DNA from: JAJPKK01 sp963807015
GTDB taxonomy: Bacteria; Pseudomonadota; Alphaproteobacteria; Rhizobiales; Xanthobacteraceae
DNA: 64,000 nt
Assembly (NCBI GenBank): GCA_963807015.1
Contig: CAWEAS010000008.1
Span: forward strand, 372,001 to 436,000
Direction: 5' to 3'
Shown: piece by piece, positions 32,506-41,454 of the stretch
Numbering within the stretch: the first letter of the stretch is position 1
How the letters are laid out: each line of letters opens with the position of its first letter
Position numbers and translations under genes: made by a program
The notes under the pieces: model-generated
What the model saw: the letters and a program-made list of their open reading frames with translations, nothing else
Database searches by the model: none
What the model was told of the DNA's origin: nothing

Positions 32506-33949
32506 CTACTGAATCCCGATCAGCGGCCACCACAGCTGCACCAGCAGCACCAGCATGAAAAATTCGACGACGGTGAGCCACCAGCCTACCCGCAGCAGAT
32601 CGCGCGCTTCGAAATATCCGTAGGAATAGCCGACGATGAGAACGCCGGACTGATAGGCGAACAGCTTGCCGCCAGCGGAGAAGGTCCAGATCATCCCCAG
32701 CAGCAGCGGCGACATGTTCTCCGCCTTGGCAAACTCCATCACGATCGGCATCGAGGTGCCGAGCATCGAGATCTCGCTCGCCAGCAGGAAGTGATAGAAG
32801 AAGCCCGACCAGTACATGATGACGGTCGTGTAGAACAGGTTGGTGAAATAGGGCTGGATCGCCGTGAACACCACGTGCGTGATGAATTCGATGCCTTTCG
32901 TCGAATTCGAGCACGGCGCCCATGCTGATGGCGGCGGCCACGAAGAATACCGGCATGTAGTTGAGGTGGCGCAGATCGGCGACCTTGAGGATGCCGACGT
33001 GAGGCAAGAGCGCGAACAGCACCACGCCCATGCCGATCATCGGCGAGGGAATGTGGTGGATGAAGTCCGTGAGCCACAAGAGGACGCCAGCGGCCAGCAG
33101 CATCGCCGCCTTGATCTCCTGCCCGGTCCAGCTGCCGAGTTTGACAAGCTCCTGGCGCAGATAATCGCGCCCGCCTTCGAGGCTGACCTGCTCGGGCGGA
33201 TAGAGGCGCAGCGTCAGCCACCACGCCGCCAGCACCGACACGATGCTGCAGGGCAGGAAGGCGAGAAACCACTTGCTGTACAACACCTCGACGCCGCCGA
33301 CCCGCGCCATGACGCGGCTTGCCGTGATCGAGCCCGCGCCCGCGATGATCATCTTGTCGAACAGGTTCGCCGTATAGGTGAGGATGAGGAACATGCCGCG
33401 GGCGACGTTGCTTCCGCGCTGGACGCGAAACACCTCGACGAGGCCAAGCGCGATCGACGCCATGATCACGAGGCGCGCGACGCCAGACGGCACGATGAAC
33501 GTCAGCAGGAAATCCGTAAGGATGAGACCAAGCAGGAGAAGCGGATAGGTCGTCCCGATGAGAAGCATGAGGTTGCAGGCGATCCGGCGCGCGATGCCGG
33601 ATTGCGTCGCGATGACGCCGAGCAGCAGCGCCGAGAACAGGAACCAAGCCGTGTCGTTGGCGAAGCCGGCAAACGCCCGCGGAAAGGGAACGACGCCCAG
33701 CGCCCAGAACAGAAAACAACCGACGAAACCGGTAACGGTGTAGTCCATCGCTTGGGTGATCCAGGACACGACCATGAACAACGCAATCGCCAAGGCATGC
33801 TTGGTGGTCGGATCGATATTGACCGGCATGAACCACATACCGATCAAGACCAGGACGGACAGCACCTGACCGATGATCGCAAGCCGCGACGAGCCCACGA
33901 GTTCATGCACCGGCGCGACCGGCAAGGTGGTTTCGTTCACGGCCGACAT
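32506..33949 (-). pseudogene. SLC13/DASS-type anion permease with frameshift
   Basis: From ATG 33949 the frame encodes about 350 residues of a multi-spanning transporter (ALFMVVSWITQAMDYTVTGF, GFANDTAWFLFSALLLGVIA, FIVPSGVARLVIMAS) up to SMGAVLEFDE. Near 32894-32899 the sequence must shift frame to continue with GIEFITHVVFTAIQPYF and the last spans (GMIWTFSAGGKLFAYQSG, WWLTVVEFFMLVLLVQLWW) ending at 32506. One base too many in an A run (minus strand) or two missing would explain it. Joined, the product is about 480 residues, the normal length for sodium/dicarboxylate or sulfate symporters. Either a recent pseudogene or a sequence error. Confidence 0.85.
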
Positions 33950-34351
33950 TCATTCCCCCCAATTCCTTGCGCTGCGCGCCTAACGGCGGACACCGCCTTT
34001 ATCATCGTCACACTATAGCGCCTTCTGACGTCAACGCCCGATCGTGCGTGCGGCCGGCGATATCGCGAGCGTAGCGCCCAGCGTGGCAGCATCGCATCAT
34101 GGGTCATAACATCCGTGGATACCATCATCCTTCGTGACGCAGCGATGACGCTAAAGCGCCCGCCAAGTGCCCGCGAGCGGCTTCCTGTAAAGACCGCATA
34201 TCGGATCGTTTGCTCGGCATAAATTTCACGTAAAGCCTATACGATTTCAGCGAAATTTTTAGTTTCACTCGCCGCCAAGGCTCTTTTTGCGACGCGGCGA
34301 AAGCATTACATCAAGCGGCGTGGGGACGTTCTTTCAGGGAGCACATTCGTC
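33950..34351. other. Divergent intergenic region upstream of SLC13 gene and 77-aa gene
   Basis: 402 bases without a gene. The part near 34195-34275 is relatively AT-rich and probably holds the promoter of the small secreted protein. No terminator, repeat of the families seen elsewhere, or RNA gene recognised. Confidence 0.45.
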
Positions 34352-34585
34352 GTGAGAGTTTTTTTCAGAGCGCTGCTCGCCGTCGCTGCCGTGGGCGCGT
34401 TATGTGCGACGCCCGCGATGGCAAAGTCACAGGTCAATCAGCTCAATCAGGCCCGCGTCAGCCACGCGCCGTTCGCGAGCAATTCGACCTTCGTCACCAG
34501 GGACACGCATGTGCTTGGCTTCGATCGGGATCCGACCGTCCGTTACGGCACCCCGTTGATCGACCAAGCCGGGATCGCGAACTGA
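34352..34585 (+). CDS. Small secreted protein (77 aa), unknown
   Basis: GTG start at 34352. A signal peptide (FFRALLAVAAVGALCATPAMA) leaves a mature part of about 53 residues, polar, rich in Asn/Gln/Thr (SQVNQLNQARVSHAPFASNS) with no cysteine. It is followed by an intrinsic terminator, supporting a real single-gene transcript. No family recognised. Confidence 0.7.
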   Translation: MRVFFRALLAVAAVGALCATPAMAKSQVNQLNQARVSHAPFASNSTFVTRDTHVLGFDRDPTVRYGTPLIDQAGIAN

Positions 34586-34627
34586 CCGTTTCCTGCCGTC
34601 CGACTTGCTCCCCAGACGCAACCGGAC

Positions 34628-34664
34628 AAAAGCCCCGGGCTCTCCAGCCTGGGGCTTTCTTCTT
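34628..34664 (+). terminator. Intrinsic terminator after the 77-aa gene
   Basis: Stem AGCCCCGGGCT / AGCCTGGGGCT with a four-base loop, followed by TTCTTCTT. A-rich bases before the stem allow weaker function on the other strand too, where the Cys-rich gene ends at 34667. Confidence 0.8.
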
Positions 34665-34666
34665 GC

Positions 34667-34990
34667 TCAGAACAGCGCGGGCAGGCAGCGCACGTTGCCG
34701 CCGCTGTCGCAATAGCCCCGGCCGATGTGGCAGCAGCCGGTCGCTCCCGGCGCGCAGTAATAGATCTGATAATCGATGCCGCAATGATCAGCGCAGATGA
34801 AATGGCCGCGGTAGAAGCCGCAATGGTTCTGGTAGCGCCGCGGCAGCAGCGGCATGGCAACCCAGCTGTAGGTGAACTGTTCGACCACCACCGGAACGGG
34901 CGTGTACGGTGCTTCAACGAGTCCGCCGGCCGTGACCGACGAAGCCGACATCGCCAGCAAGGCGGCCGCTGCCCAGAGAATCTTGGTCAT
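34667..34990 (-). CDS. Small secreted cysteine-rich protein (107 aa), unknown
   Basis: Start at 34990 (MTKILWAAAALLAMSASSVTA signal peptide) after a G-rich ribosome site; the longer frame lacks a leader. The mature part has eight cysteines in its second half (NHCGFYRGHFICADHCGID, YYCAPGATGCCHIGRGYC, VRCLPALF), suggesting a disulfide-stabilised or metal-binding domain, and an aromatic/Pro-rich first half. No family recognised. Next gene upstream on the strand is unrelated. Confidence 0.75.
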   Translation of the reverse strand: MTKILWAAAALLAMSASSVTAGGLVEAPYTPVPVVVEQFTYSWVAMPLLPRRYQNHCGFYRGHFICADHCGIDYQIYYCAPGATGCCHIGRGYCDSGGNVRCLPALF

Positions 34991-35130
34991 ACACGTCCCC
35001 CCGGACCTGTCCCGAGGGCCACTGTACCTGATCTCCACCAGCCGTTGAACCGCAATAAATCACAGGTCGCGACCGATCCGAGGCGCCGCCATCGTTCGGG
35101 CATGGCCCGTCGCGGCACGGCGTACGCTGC

Positions 35131-38100
35131 TCACTCCGCAGCAATCGACATCGGGTGAAACGGCTCGACGATCCCGGGCGCGCCGGTGCGCTCCTCTTCG
35201 TCGGCAGCGACCCGGAACCAGATCGCGTAAAGCGCCGGCACGACGACGAGCGTGAGCACCGTCGCGACCAGGAGGCCGCCCATGATGGTAATCGCCATCG
35301 GCCCCCAGAAGATGCTGCGCGCCAGCGGAATCATGCCGAGGATGGCGGCGAACGCCGTGAGCGCCACCGGGCGCGCGCGCCGTACCGTGGCATCGATGAT
35401 GGCACGATAGCGCGAATGGCCGGACGCGATGTCCCGGTCGATCTGGTCCACCAGGATGACGGTGTTGCGCATGATCATGCCGGCGAGCGCGATCAGGCCG
35501 AGCAGCGCCACGAAGCCGAACGGACGGTTCGATATAAGGAGTGCCGCGGTCGCGCCGATGAGACCGAGCGGCGCCGTTACGAAGACCAGCGCGAGACGCG
35601 AGAAACTCTGGAGCTGGATCATCAGCAGGCTGAGCATGACGACCGCCATCACCGGGAACACCGCTGCGAGCGAGGCATTGGCCTTGACGCTCTCCTCGAT
35701 CGAGCCGCCAGTCTCGATGCGATAGCCGTAAGGCAGCGCAGATTTGATCGCGGCAAGCTTGGGCAGCACCTCGTTGGTCACGTCGGGCGCCTGCACGTTG
35801 TCGACGATATCGCCGCGCACGGTGAGCACGATGTCGCGGTTGCGGCGCCACAGGATCGGCTCCTCGTATTCGTAGTCGAGGCGCGCGATCTGCGACAACG
35901 GCACGGCGAAACCGTTGCGGGTCGCGATGGTGAGTGCCGGCAGGCGTTCGAGATCGAGGCGTTCGGACGGGATCGCGCGGGCGACCACATCGATGTGTTC
36001 GATGCCCTCGCGATATTGCGTGATCGTGTAGCCGGACAGCAGCGTCTGCAACGTCTGGGCGATGTCCTGCGGCGTCAGGCCCATGACGCGGGCGCGGTCT
36101 TGATCGACCTCGAGGCGGATCGATTTCTCCATCTCGCCCCAGTTGAGATGCGGATCGACGATCTTGGGATTCGTCGCCATGACGGTGCGGACCTCGTCCG
36201 CGATCCGCCGCACCTTCATCGGATCGGGCCCGACAACGCGAAACTGCACCGGAAAGCCGACCGGCGGGCCGAACACGAAGCGATCGACCCGCGCGCGCGC
36301 CTGCGGCAGCGCGCCATCGGCGATGGCGCGGTCGAGGCGCGCCTTGACGCGCTCGCGGCCTTCGAGGTCCTTCGTCACGATGACGATCTGGGCGAAGTTC
36401 GGATTCGGCAGCACCGGGTTGAGGCCGAGCCAGAAACGCGGCGCGCCCTGCCCGACGTAGCTCGTGTAGGTCGTGATGTCGGGATCGCCGACGAGCAGCC
36501 GCTCTGCCTTCTTGGCCGCCGCATCAGTGACGCCGATGGCAGTGCCTTCCGGCAGGCGAAGCTCGAGAAACAATTCGGTGCGCGTCGAGGTCGGGAAGAA
36601 CTGCTGCTGCACGAACCCGAAGGCGCCGATCGAACCAACGAAGGCAAGCGCGGCAACCGCCACCACCGCAATGCGCCACCGCAACGCAAAGGCGATCACG
36701 CGACGCAGCGTGCGGTAGATGCGCGTGTCGTAGATCGCATCGGGATCCTCGTGTGCGCCGACCTTGCGCAGGTCGGGCAGAAGCTGGAATCCGAGATAGG
36801 GCGTGAACATCACCGCCACGATCCACGAGGCGATGAGAGCGAGCCCGACGACCCAGAAGATGCCGCCGGCATATTCGCCCGAACTCGACTTGGCGAAGCC
36901 GACCGGCAGGAAGCCGGCGGCGGTCACCAGCGTGCCGGTGAGCATCGGGAATGCGGTCGAGGTCCAGGCGAAGGTCGCGGCGCGGGCGCGATCGAAGCCC
37001 TGCTCCATCTTCACCACCATCATCTCGATGGCGATGATGGCGTCGTCGACCAGAAGCCCGAGCGCGATGATGAGAGCGCCGAGCGTGATGCGATGAAGGT
37101 CAAGGCCGGCCGCATACATCACGCCAAACACGATCGCGAGCACGAGCGGCACCGACAGCGCGACGACCACCCCGGTGCGCAAGCCAAGTGAGATGAAACT
37201 CACCACCAGCACGATGCCGAGAGCCTCGATGAAAGTCTCAACAAACTCCGAGATCGACTCCTCGACGATATGCGGCTGATCGGCGATCTGCGTCACCTCG
37301 ATGCCGACCGGCAGTTCGGCCGCGACCGCCGTCATCGCCCGCTTCAAATCCGCGCCGAGGGTCATGATGTTGGCGCCGTCCTGCATGGAGACGCCGAGGC
37401 CGACCGCAGGGCGGCCGTCCTCGCGGACGAGAAAGCTCGGCGGGTCTTGATAGCCGCGCCGTGCGGTCGCGATATCGCCGAGCCGGATCGTCCGCCCGTT
37501 GGCCTCGACCGGCACCGCTCTCACTGCGTCGAGGCCGGTCAATCCGCCGGTTACCCGCAGGTTGACGCGGTCGGCATTGGTGTCGACCGCGCCGCCGGCG
37601 ACAACCGCGTTCTGCTTGGCAATGCTGTCGAAGATCTGCTCCGGCGTGACGCCCAGCGTCGCGAGCTTGGCATGGCTGAACTCGATGAAGATCTTCGGCG
37701 GTTGATCGCCGATGAGATCGACCTTGTTGACGTTGGGCACGCGCAGCAGATTCTGGCGGATGTCCTCGGCGCGTGCTTTCAATTCCGCGAGGGTCAGGCC
37801 GTCGGCGGTCAGCATATAGAGTGCCGAATAGACGTCGCCGTATTCGTCGTTGAAGGACGGACCGGTGATGCCGGCAGGGAGGTCACCCCTGATATCGCCG
37901 ACCTTCTTGCGCACCTGGTACCACAAGTCCTTGACCTTCGATGGCGGCGTGCGGTCGGACAAGATCACCTGGATGAACGACGTGCCCGGCTGCGAATAAG
38001 TCTCGACGCGGTCGAGCCAGGGCAGTTCTTGCAGCTTTTTTTCGATGCGGTCCGCGACCTGGGTCTGCATTTCCGACGCGGTCGCGCCCGGCCACGAGAC

Positions 38101-38253
38101 ATTCACGATCATGGACTTGATGGTGAATGACGGGTCCTCGGCGCGCCCGAGATTGAGGTAGGAGTACGTGCCGGCCGCACCGAGCACGAGGACTGCGAAC
38201 AACATGAGAGCGCGGTGCCGGATTGCCCATTCGGAGAGATTGAAGCGCGTCAT
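35131..38253 (-). CDS. RND-family efflux permease (AcrB/HAE1-like)
   Basis: 1040 residues from ATG 38253, chosen for GAGGAG just upstream. The twelve-span RND layout is evident: first span RALMLFAVLVLGAAGTYSYL, large periplasmic loops, and the proton-relay aspartates in span 4 (GLLVDDAIIAIEMM). The second half repeats the pattern (FVALLGLIALAGMIMRNTVI, GPMAITIMGGLLVATVLTLV). It pumps hydrophobic or toxic compounds in a tripartite complex with the adaptor encoded immediately upstream; an outer-membrane channel is not encoded here. Likely controlled by the TetR gene of the same operon region. Confidence 0.95.
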   Translation of the reverse strand: MTRFNLSEWAIRHRALMLFAVLVLGAAGTYSYLNLGRAEDPSFTIKSMIVNVSWPGATASEMQTQVADRIEKKLQELPWLDRVETYSQPGTSFIQVILSDRTPPSKVKDLWYQVRKKVGDIRGDLPAGITGPSFNDEYGDVYSALYMLTADGLTLAELKARAEDIRQNLLRVPNVNKVDLIGDQPPKIFIEFSHAKLATLGVTPEQIFDSIAKQNAVVAGGAVDTNADRVNLRVTGGLTGLDAVRAVPVEANGRTIRLGDIATARRGYQDPPSFLVREDGRPAVGLGVSMQDGANIMTLGADLKRAMTAVAAELPVGIEVTQIADQPHIVEESISEFVETFIEALGIVLVVSFISLGLRTGVVVALSVPLVLAIVFGVMYAAGLDLHRITLGALIIALGLLVDDAIIAIEMMVVKMEQGFDRARAATFAWTSTAFPMLTGTLVTAAGFLPVGFAKSSSGEYAGGIFWVVGLALIASWIVAVMFTPYLGFQLLPDLRKVGAHEDPDAIYDTRIYRTLRRVIAFALRWRIAVVAVAALAFVGSIGAFGFVQQQFFPTSTRTELFLELRLPEGTAIGVTDAAAKKAERLLVGDPDITTYTSYVGQGAPRFWLGLNPVLPNPNFAQIVIVTKDLEGRERVKARLDRAIADGALPQARARVDRFVFGPPVGFPVQFRVVGPDPMKVRRIADEVRTVMATNPKIVDPHLNWGEMEKSIRLEVDQDRARVMGLTPQDIAQTLQTLLSGYTITQYREGIEHIDVVARAIPSERLDLERLPALTIATRNGFAVPLSQIARLDYEYEEPILWRRNRDIVLTVRGDIVDNVQAPDVTNEVLPKLAAIKSALPYGYRIETGGSIEESVKANASLAAVFPVMAVVMLSLLMIQLQSFSRLALVFVTAPLGLIGATAALLISNRPFGFVALLGLIALAGMIMRNTVILVDQIDRDIASGHSRYRAIIDATVRRARPVALTAFAAILGMIPLARSIFWGPMAITIMGGLLVATVLTLVVVPALYAIWFRVAADEEERTGAPGIVEPFHPMSIAAE

Positions 38254-38305
38254 GGAGCTCCTCATCCAACAGGAATTCGCACGCCCTGGCGGGCGATATC
38301 TTCGA

Positions 38306-39397
38306 TCAGTCGATCGCTTGCCCAAGGATGGCGCGGACTTTCTGGTCGGCCTCCAGCATCTGCACCCCGAGCGTGACGATCTCGTCGCCGTCCGCGAGGC
38401 CCGAGGTCACGAGCGCCACGGCGTCGTTGAACGCCGCGACCGTCACCGACCGCCGCTCCAGCACGCCGGCAGCGTCCACCAGGAACACGGCCGGGCCAGC
38501 GCCGCGATTGAGGATCGCCGCGAGCGGCACCTTGGCGACCAGGGTGTCGTCGGGCTGGGTCAGCACCACCGTCGCCGTCATGCCGAGCGCCACCGCGTCG
38601 TCCGGCTTGTCGATGGTGAACCGCGCCGCGTAGGTGCGCGCGATGGTGTCGGCCTGAGGCGACAGTTCGCGCAGGTGCGCGGCATAATGGTGGTTCGGTC
38701 CCGACCACAGTTGCACGGTCGCGTCCGCGCGTCGTGCCGCCGCGAGCCAGGTTTCGGGCAGCGCCACCACCGCTTCCATTTCCCCGCGATGCGCGAGCCG
38801 CGCCACCGCCTGGCCGACCGCCACGACCTGACCGGGTTCGGCCAATGTCGCCGTGATGACGCCGTCGGCGTCGGCTTTGAGGTCCGTATAGGTTAGTTGA
38901 TTGCGCGCGAGATCGAGGGAGCGCTGCGCCCGCTCCATGCGTCCTTCCGCTTCATCCTTTGCGGCCTGCTTGCGTTCGTAATCGGCGACGGCCGCATAGC
39001 CGCGCGCCTTGAGGTTTTCATAGCGCACGGCGTCGGATCGCGTCTGGGCAAGGCTGGAGCTCGCCGCTGCGACCTCGGCCTCGGCACTCTGCAGCTGCAG
39101 CTGAAAGTCCCGCGGATCGAGCTTGGCAATGATATCGCCGACGCGCACGCGGTCGCCATTATTCACGATGCGGGTCACGATCTTGCCGGCTACCCGGAAG
39201 CCGAGGTCGGTCTCGTAGCGCGCCCGCACCACGCCGACGAAGTCGCGCGCGGCGTTCCGCGGCACATAGGTGACGCGCTCGACCTGCACCGGCCGCTTGG
39301 CGTTCGAATTGGCGAGAGGGGTGTCGTTGCAAGCGGCGAGCAAGGGCGCGAGCAGGAGGACGGCGACGGCACTTACGAGCACGCTCTGGCGGGTCAT
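38306..39397 (-). CDS. RND efflux periplasmic adaptor (membrane fusion protein), lipoprotein
   Basis: Start at 39397 with GGAGGC upstream. 363 residues; lipobox LLAPLLAAC predicts a lipoprotein. Adaptor features: VRARYETDLGFRVAGKIVTR (barrel-sandwich half), a coiled-coil hairpin (AEAEVAAASSSLAQTRSDAV ... AEGRMERAQRSLDLARNQL) and YTDLKADADGVI (second lipoyl half). It joins the permease encoded 52 bases downstream to an outer-membrane channel. A 22-base dyad lies about 50 bases upstream of its start. Confidence 0.95.
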   Translation of the reverse strand: MTRQSVLVSAVAVLLLAPLLAACNDTPLANSNAKRPVQVERVTYVPRNAARDFVGVVRARYETDLGFRVAGKIVTRIVNNGDRVRVGDIIAKLDPRDFQLQLQSAEAEVAAASSSLAQTRSDAVRYENLKARGYAAVADYERKQAAKDEAEGRMERAQRSLDLARNQLTYTDLKADADGVITATLAEPGQVVAVGQAVARLAHRGEMEAVVALPETWLAAARRADATVQLWSGPNHHYAAHLRELSPQADTIARTYAARFTIDKPDDAVALGMTATVVLTQPDDTLVAKVPLAAILNRGAGPAVFLVDAAGVLERRSVTVAAFNDAVALVTSGLADGDEIVTLGVQMLEADQKVRAILGQAID

Positions 39398-39447
39398 GAC
39401 AAGCCTCCATTGCACCGACACTCAGGGATATGGTGATGATTGATTGA

Positions 39448-39469
39448 TGACGAAATTCGACTTTCGTCA
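39448..39469. promoter_or_regulatory. TetR-type operator dyad upstream of the efflux genes
   Basis: Perfect 8-base arms TGACGAAA and TTTCGTCA with a six-base centre, between the TetR gene and the adaptor gene. A site of identical length with the same outer TGAC...GTCA occurs at 40156-40177 upstream of the TetR gene itself. Confidence 0.7.
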
Positions 39470-39511
39470 CATATCAGACAGCATTTGCCGGTGAGCGGAT
39501 GTTTCATGGGA

Positions 39512-40117
39512 TCACCGGGGGGCGATAGCGCGAAGCAGGAAGCGGACGGTGGCGCGGGCTTCAGCCTCGACGTCCGCGCCTTCTTCCAAGCACTGGCCGA
39601 GCAGGACCGGATGGGTAAAGGCAACGACCGACCGCAAGATGAGGTCGGCGGTCGCGCGGGGGTCGACCCGCGCGAATTCACCGTCCGCTATGCCGTCGCG
39701 AAGAATGACTTCGACCACATTGCGCACGTTATCCTTATGAACCTTGATGGCGCCCCAGCTCAGCTCCATCGCCACCAGAACGATGTCGTTAACTCTTTGC
39801 TCCGTCATGAGATTATCGCGATGATACTTCATCACCTCAATAACCAGGCGCTCAAGACGCTCCGAGGCCGGCGCCTTGGCGCGCGCCGCCGCCCAGGCCT
39901 TCTCCTCGACCTCCGTGAGGCAGCGCTGGCAGATCGCTTCGACGATCGCGTTTTTGGACGGGAAAAAGCGGTAGATATTGGCTGGCGACATGCCCAGTTC
40001 GGCGGCAATGTCCACCACCGCGGTCTTGGCATAGCCGAGCCGCCGGAACAGCGCCTCGGCGGCTTCCATGATCCGGGCGCGGGTATCGTCGGGCTTGGCT
40101 CGGGCGCGCAAATTCAT
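39512..40117 (-). CDS. TetR-family transcriptional regulator of the efflux operon
   Basis: 201 residues. Typical N-terminal helix-turn-helix: ARIMEAAEALFRRLGYAKTA then VVDIAAELGMSPANIYRFFPSKNAIVEAI. The remaining helices form the ligand-binding domain. It is first in the row TetR - adaptor - RND permease, all on the minus strand. Dyads upstream of its own start and upstream of the adaptor suggest autorepression and repression of the pump, relieved by a pump substrate; the ligand is unknown. Confidence 0.92.
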   Translation of the reverse strand: MNLRARAKPDDTRARIMEAAEALFRRLGYAKTAVVDIAAELGMSPANIYRFFPSKNAIVEAICQRCLTEVEEKAWAAARAKAPASERLERLVIEVMKYHRDNLMTEQRVNDIVLVAMELSWGAIKVHKDNVRNVVEVILRDGIADGEFARVDPRATADLILRSVVAFTHPVLLGQCLEEGADVEAEARATVRFLLRAIAPR

Positions 40118-40155
40118 CGTTTAACCTACGGCGAATCGCCGAGTGGCGTGACTAG

Positions 40156-40177
40156 TGACAATTTATGTAATTCGTCA
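40156..40177. promoter_or_regulatory. Second operator dyad, upstream of the TetR gene
   Basis: 22 bases with TGACAATT and AATTCGTCA halves (imperfect). It has the same outer bases and overall length as the dyad at 39448-39469 and lies 39-60 bases before the TetR start, as expected for autoregulation. Confidence 0.6.
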
Positions 40178-40208
40178 GCGCCCAAACGTCAAGGAATGGG
40201 CTAGCGCC

Positions 40209-41318
40209 TCATACCCGGGCGATGACGGCGACGGGGCCGCCGCCCGGCGGGCCCTGATGCTCGGCGCCGCCGGAGACGAACACGGCCGGACAGCCGGTGA
40301 GCCCGGCAACAACGCCGCCCACCGCGGCGCGGGCGTGCCGCGTCGCCGAGATGTCGGTGTCGTCGAGCATGGTATGGCGCCGGCCACGCACCAAGCCGTT
40401 GGGCGACGGGTCGGCTTTCGCCAGCACATTGATGATGCGCGCGGCGTCGATCGCTTCCAGCCCGGGGCCGCACACACCGACCCGGCGCATCGCCGTGATC
40501 ACCGCACCGGCATCGATGGCGTCCTGCATCACCGCGTGAGCAATGACGCTGTCGCCTGTCGCTTCGTCAGCATTGCCGAGCACGATCACGATGTTGTTCT
40601 TCAACTCGATGCCGGCCGACGCCGACGCGACGCCCGACGCCAGCGACCAGTCGTTGAGGACCGCGTCGTCGGGGATCGGCGCTGTGATCTCGCCCATGGC
40701 GACCGCGACGCCGAGCGCAGAGGCGCCGCGCGAATAGGCCATCGACTTGTAGGCGATCTCCGTCACCGGCTCGTGTCCGGCGCGGCGCGCCGCCTGCACG
40801 CGCTCCGCGGTCAGCAACGGGCATTTCACCTGCGCCCAATGCACGTCCTCGACGCTGGTGATGCCGGCGTCCTTCATCGCCTGTTTGACGGCGTCGGCGG
40901 TCGCGGCGATCTGCGGCGCGCGACCGATCTCCTGCGGCTCGAAATCGCGCGTTGACGCGATGCCGATGGCGAGCCGCTTGGCGCCATTGCCGTGGCCATT
41001 GCTGGCGGCGGTCGGCACCCGCGCGAAGATCGTCGCGTGCGGGCTCAGCACGCCCTCGGTGCCGCCCGACACGACCATGGCGATGCGCCGTTCGACCTCC
41101 GCATTGCTGGCGCGCAGGTAGGGCGCAAGCGTCGCCGCCAGCGTGGCGCAGGTGTACTCGCGGGTGAAATCGTTGACGCCGCCGTTGCCTTCGGTCTTCA
41201 CCAGGATCGCCGCGATGTGTTGCGGATCGATCGCCCGATCTTCGATCAAGGCGATGAGGCCGCTCATGTCGGCGGGTCCCGCCATGGCAATGCGGAACGT
41301 ATCGGTGCGATAAGGCAT
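40209..41318 (-). CDS. Ring-opening amidohydrolase (cyanuric acid amidohydrolase / barbiturase family)
   Basis: 369 residues, the normal length of AtzD/TrzD/barbiturase enzymes. The three repeated domains each show a serine-containing loop: VVSGGTEGVLSPH, the KSMAYSRGASALGVAVAMG region and FVSGGAEHQGPPGGGPVAVI; conserved lysines (ILVKTEGNGGVNDF, KCPLL) complete the Ser-Lys dyads. The family opens the s-triazine ring of cyanuric acid to carboxybiuret or hydrolyses barbiturate. Which one cannot be decided here: neither biuret hydrolase nor ureidomalonase lies beside it. Neighbours are an LLM monooxygenase and an MmgE/PrpD protein on the same strand. Confidence 0.9.
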   Translation of the reverse strand: MPYRTDTFRIAMAGPADMSGLIALIEDRAIDPQHIAAILVKTEGNGGVNDFTREYTCATLAATLAPYLRASNAEVERRIAMVVSGGTEGVLSPHATIFARVPTAASNGHGNGAKRLAIGIASTRDFEPQEIGRAPQIAATADAVKQAMKDAGITSVEDVHWAQVKCPLLTAERVQAARRAGHEPVTEIAYKSMAYSRGASALGVAVAMGEITAPIPDDAVLNDWSLASGVASASAGIELKNNIVIVLGNADEATGDSVIAHAVMQDAIDAGAVITAMRRVGVCGPGLEAIDAARIINVLAKADPSPNGLVRGRRHTMLDDTDISATRHARAAVGGVVAGLTGCPAVFVSGGAEHQGPPGGGPVAVIARV

Positions 41319-41454
41319 GCGGTCCCCTCCCCGGCTGCGCGCGGCTCACCCTGCCCGACAGGATCGCACGCGCAAGACTGCCGGAGCGAGCAAAAATCGG
41401 ACCAACGCCAGCGGAAACACCACGCGCGGGTTTGGCGCGCGCACCCCTGAATCG

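Noticed and set aside
35155..37191. Long plus-strand open frame (678 codons) opposite the RND permease
   Set aside because: Arg/His/Glu-rich translation without domains; the minus strand encodes a well-conserved RND pump.
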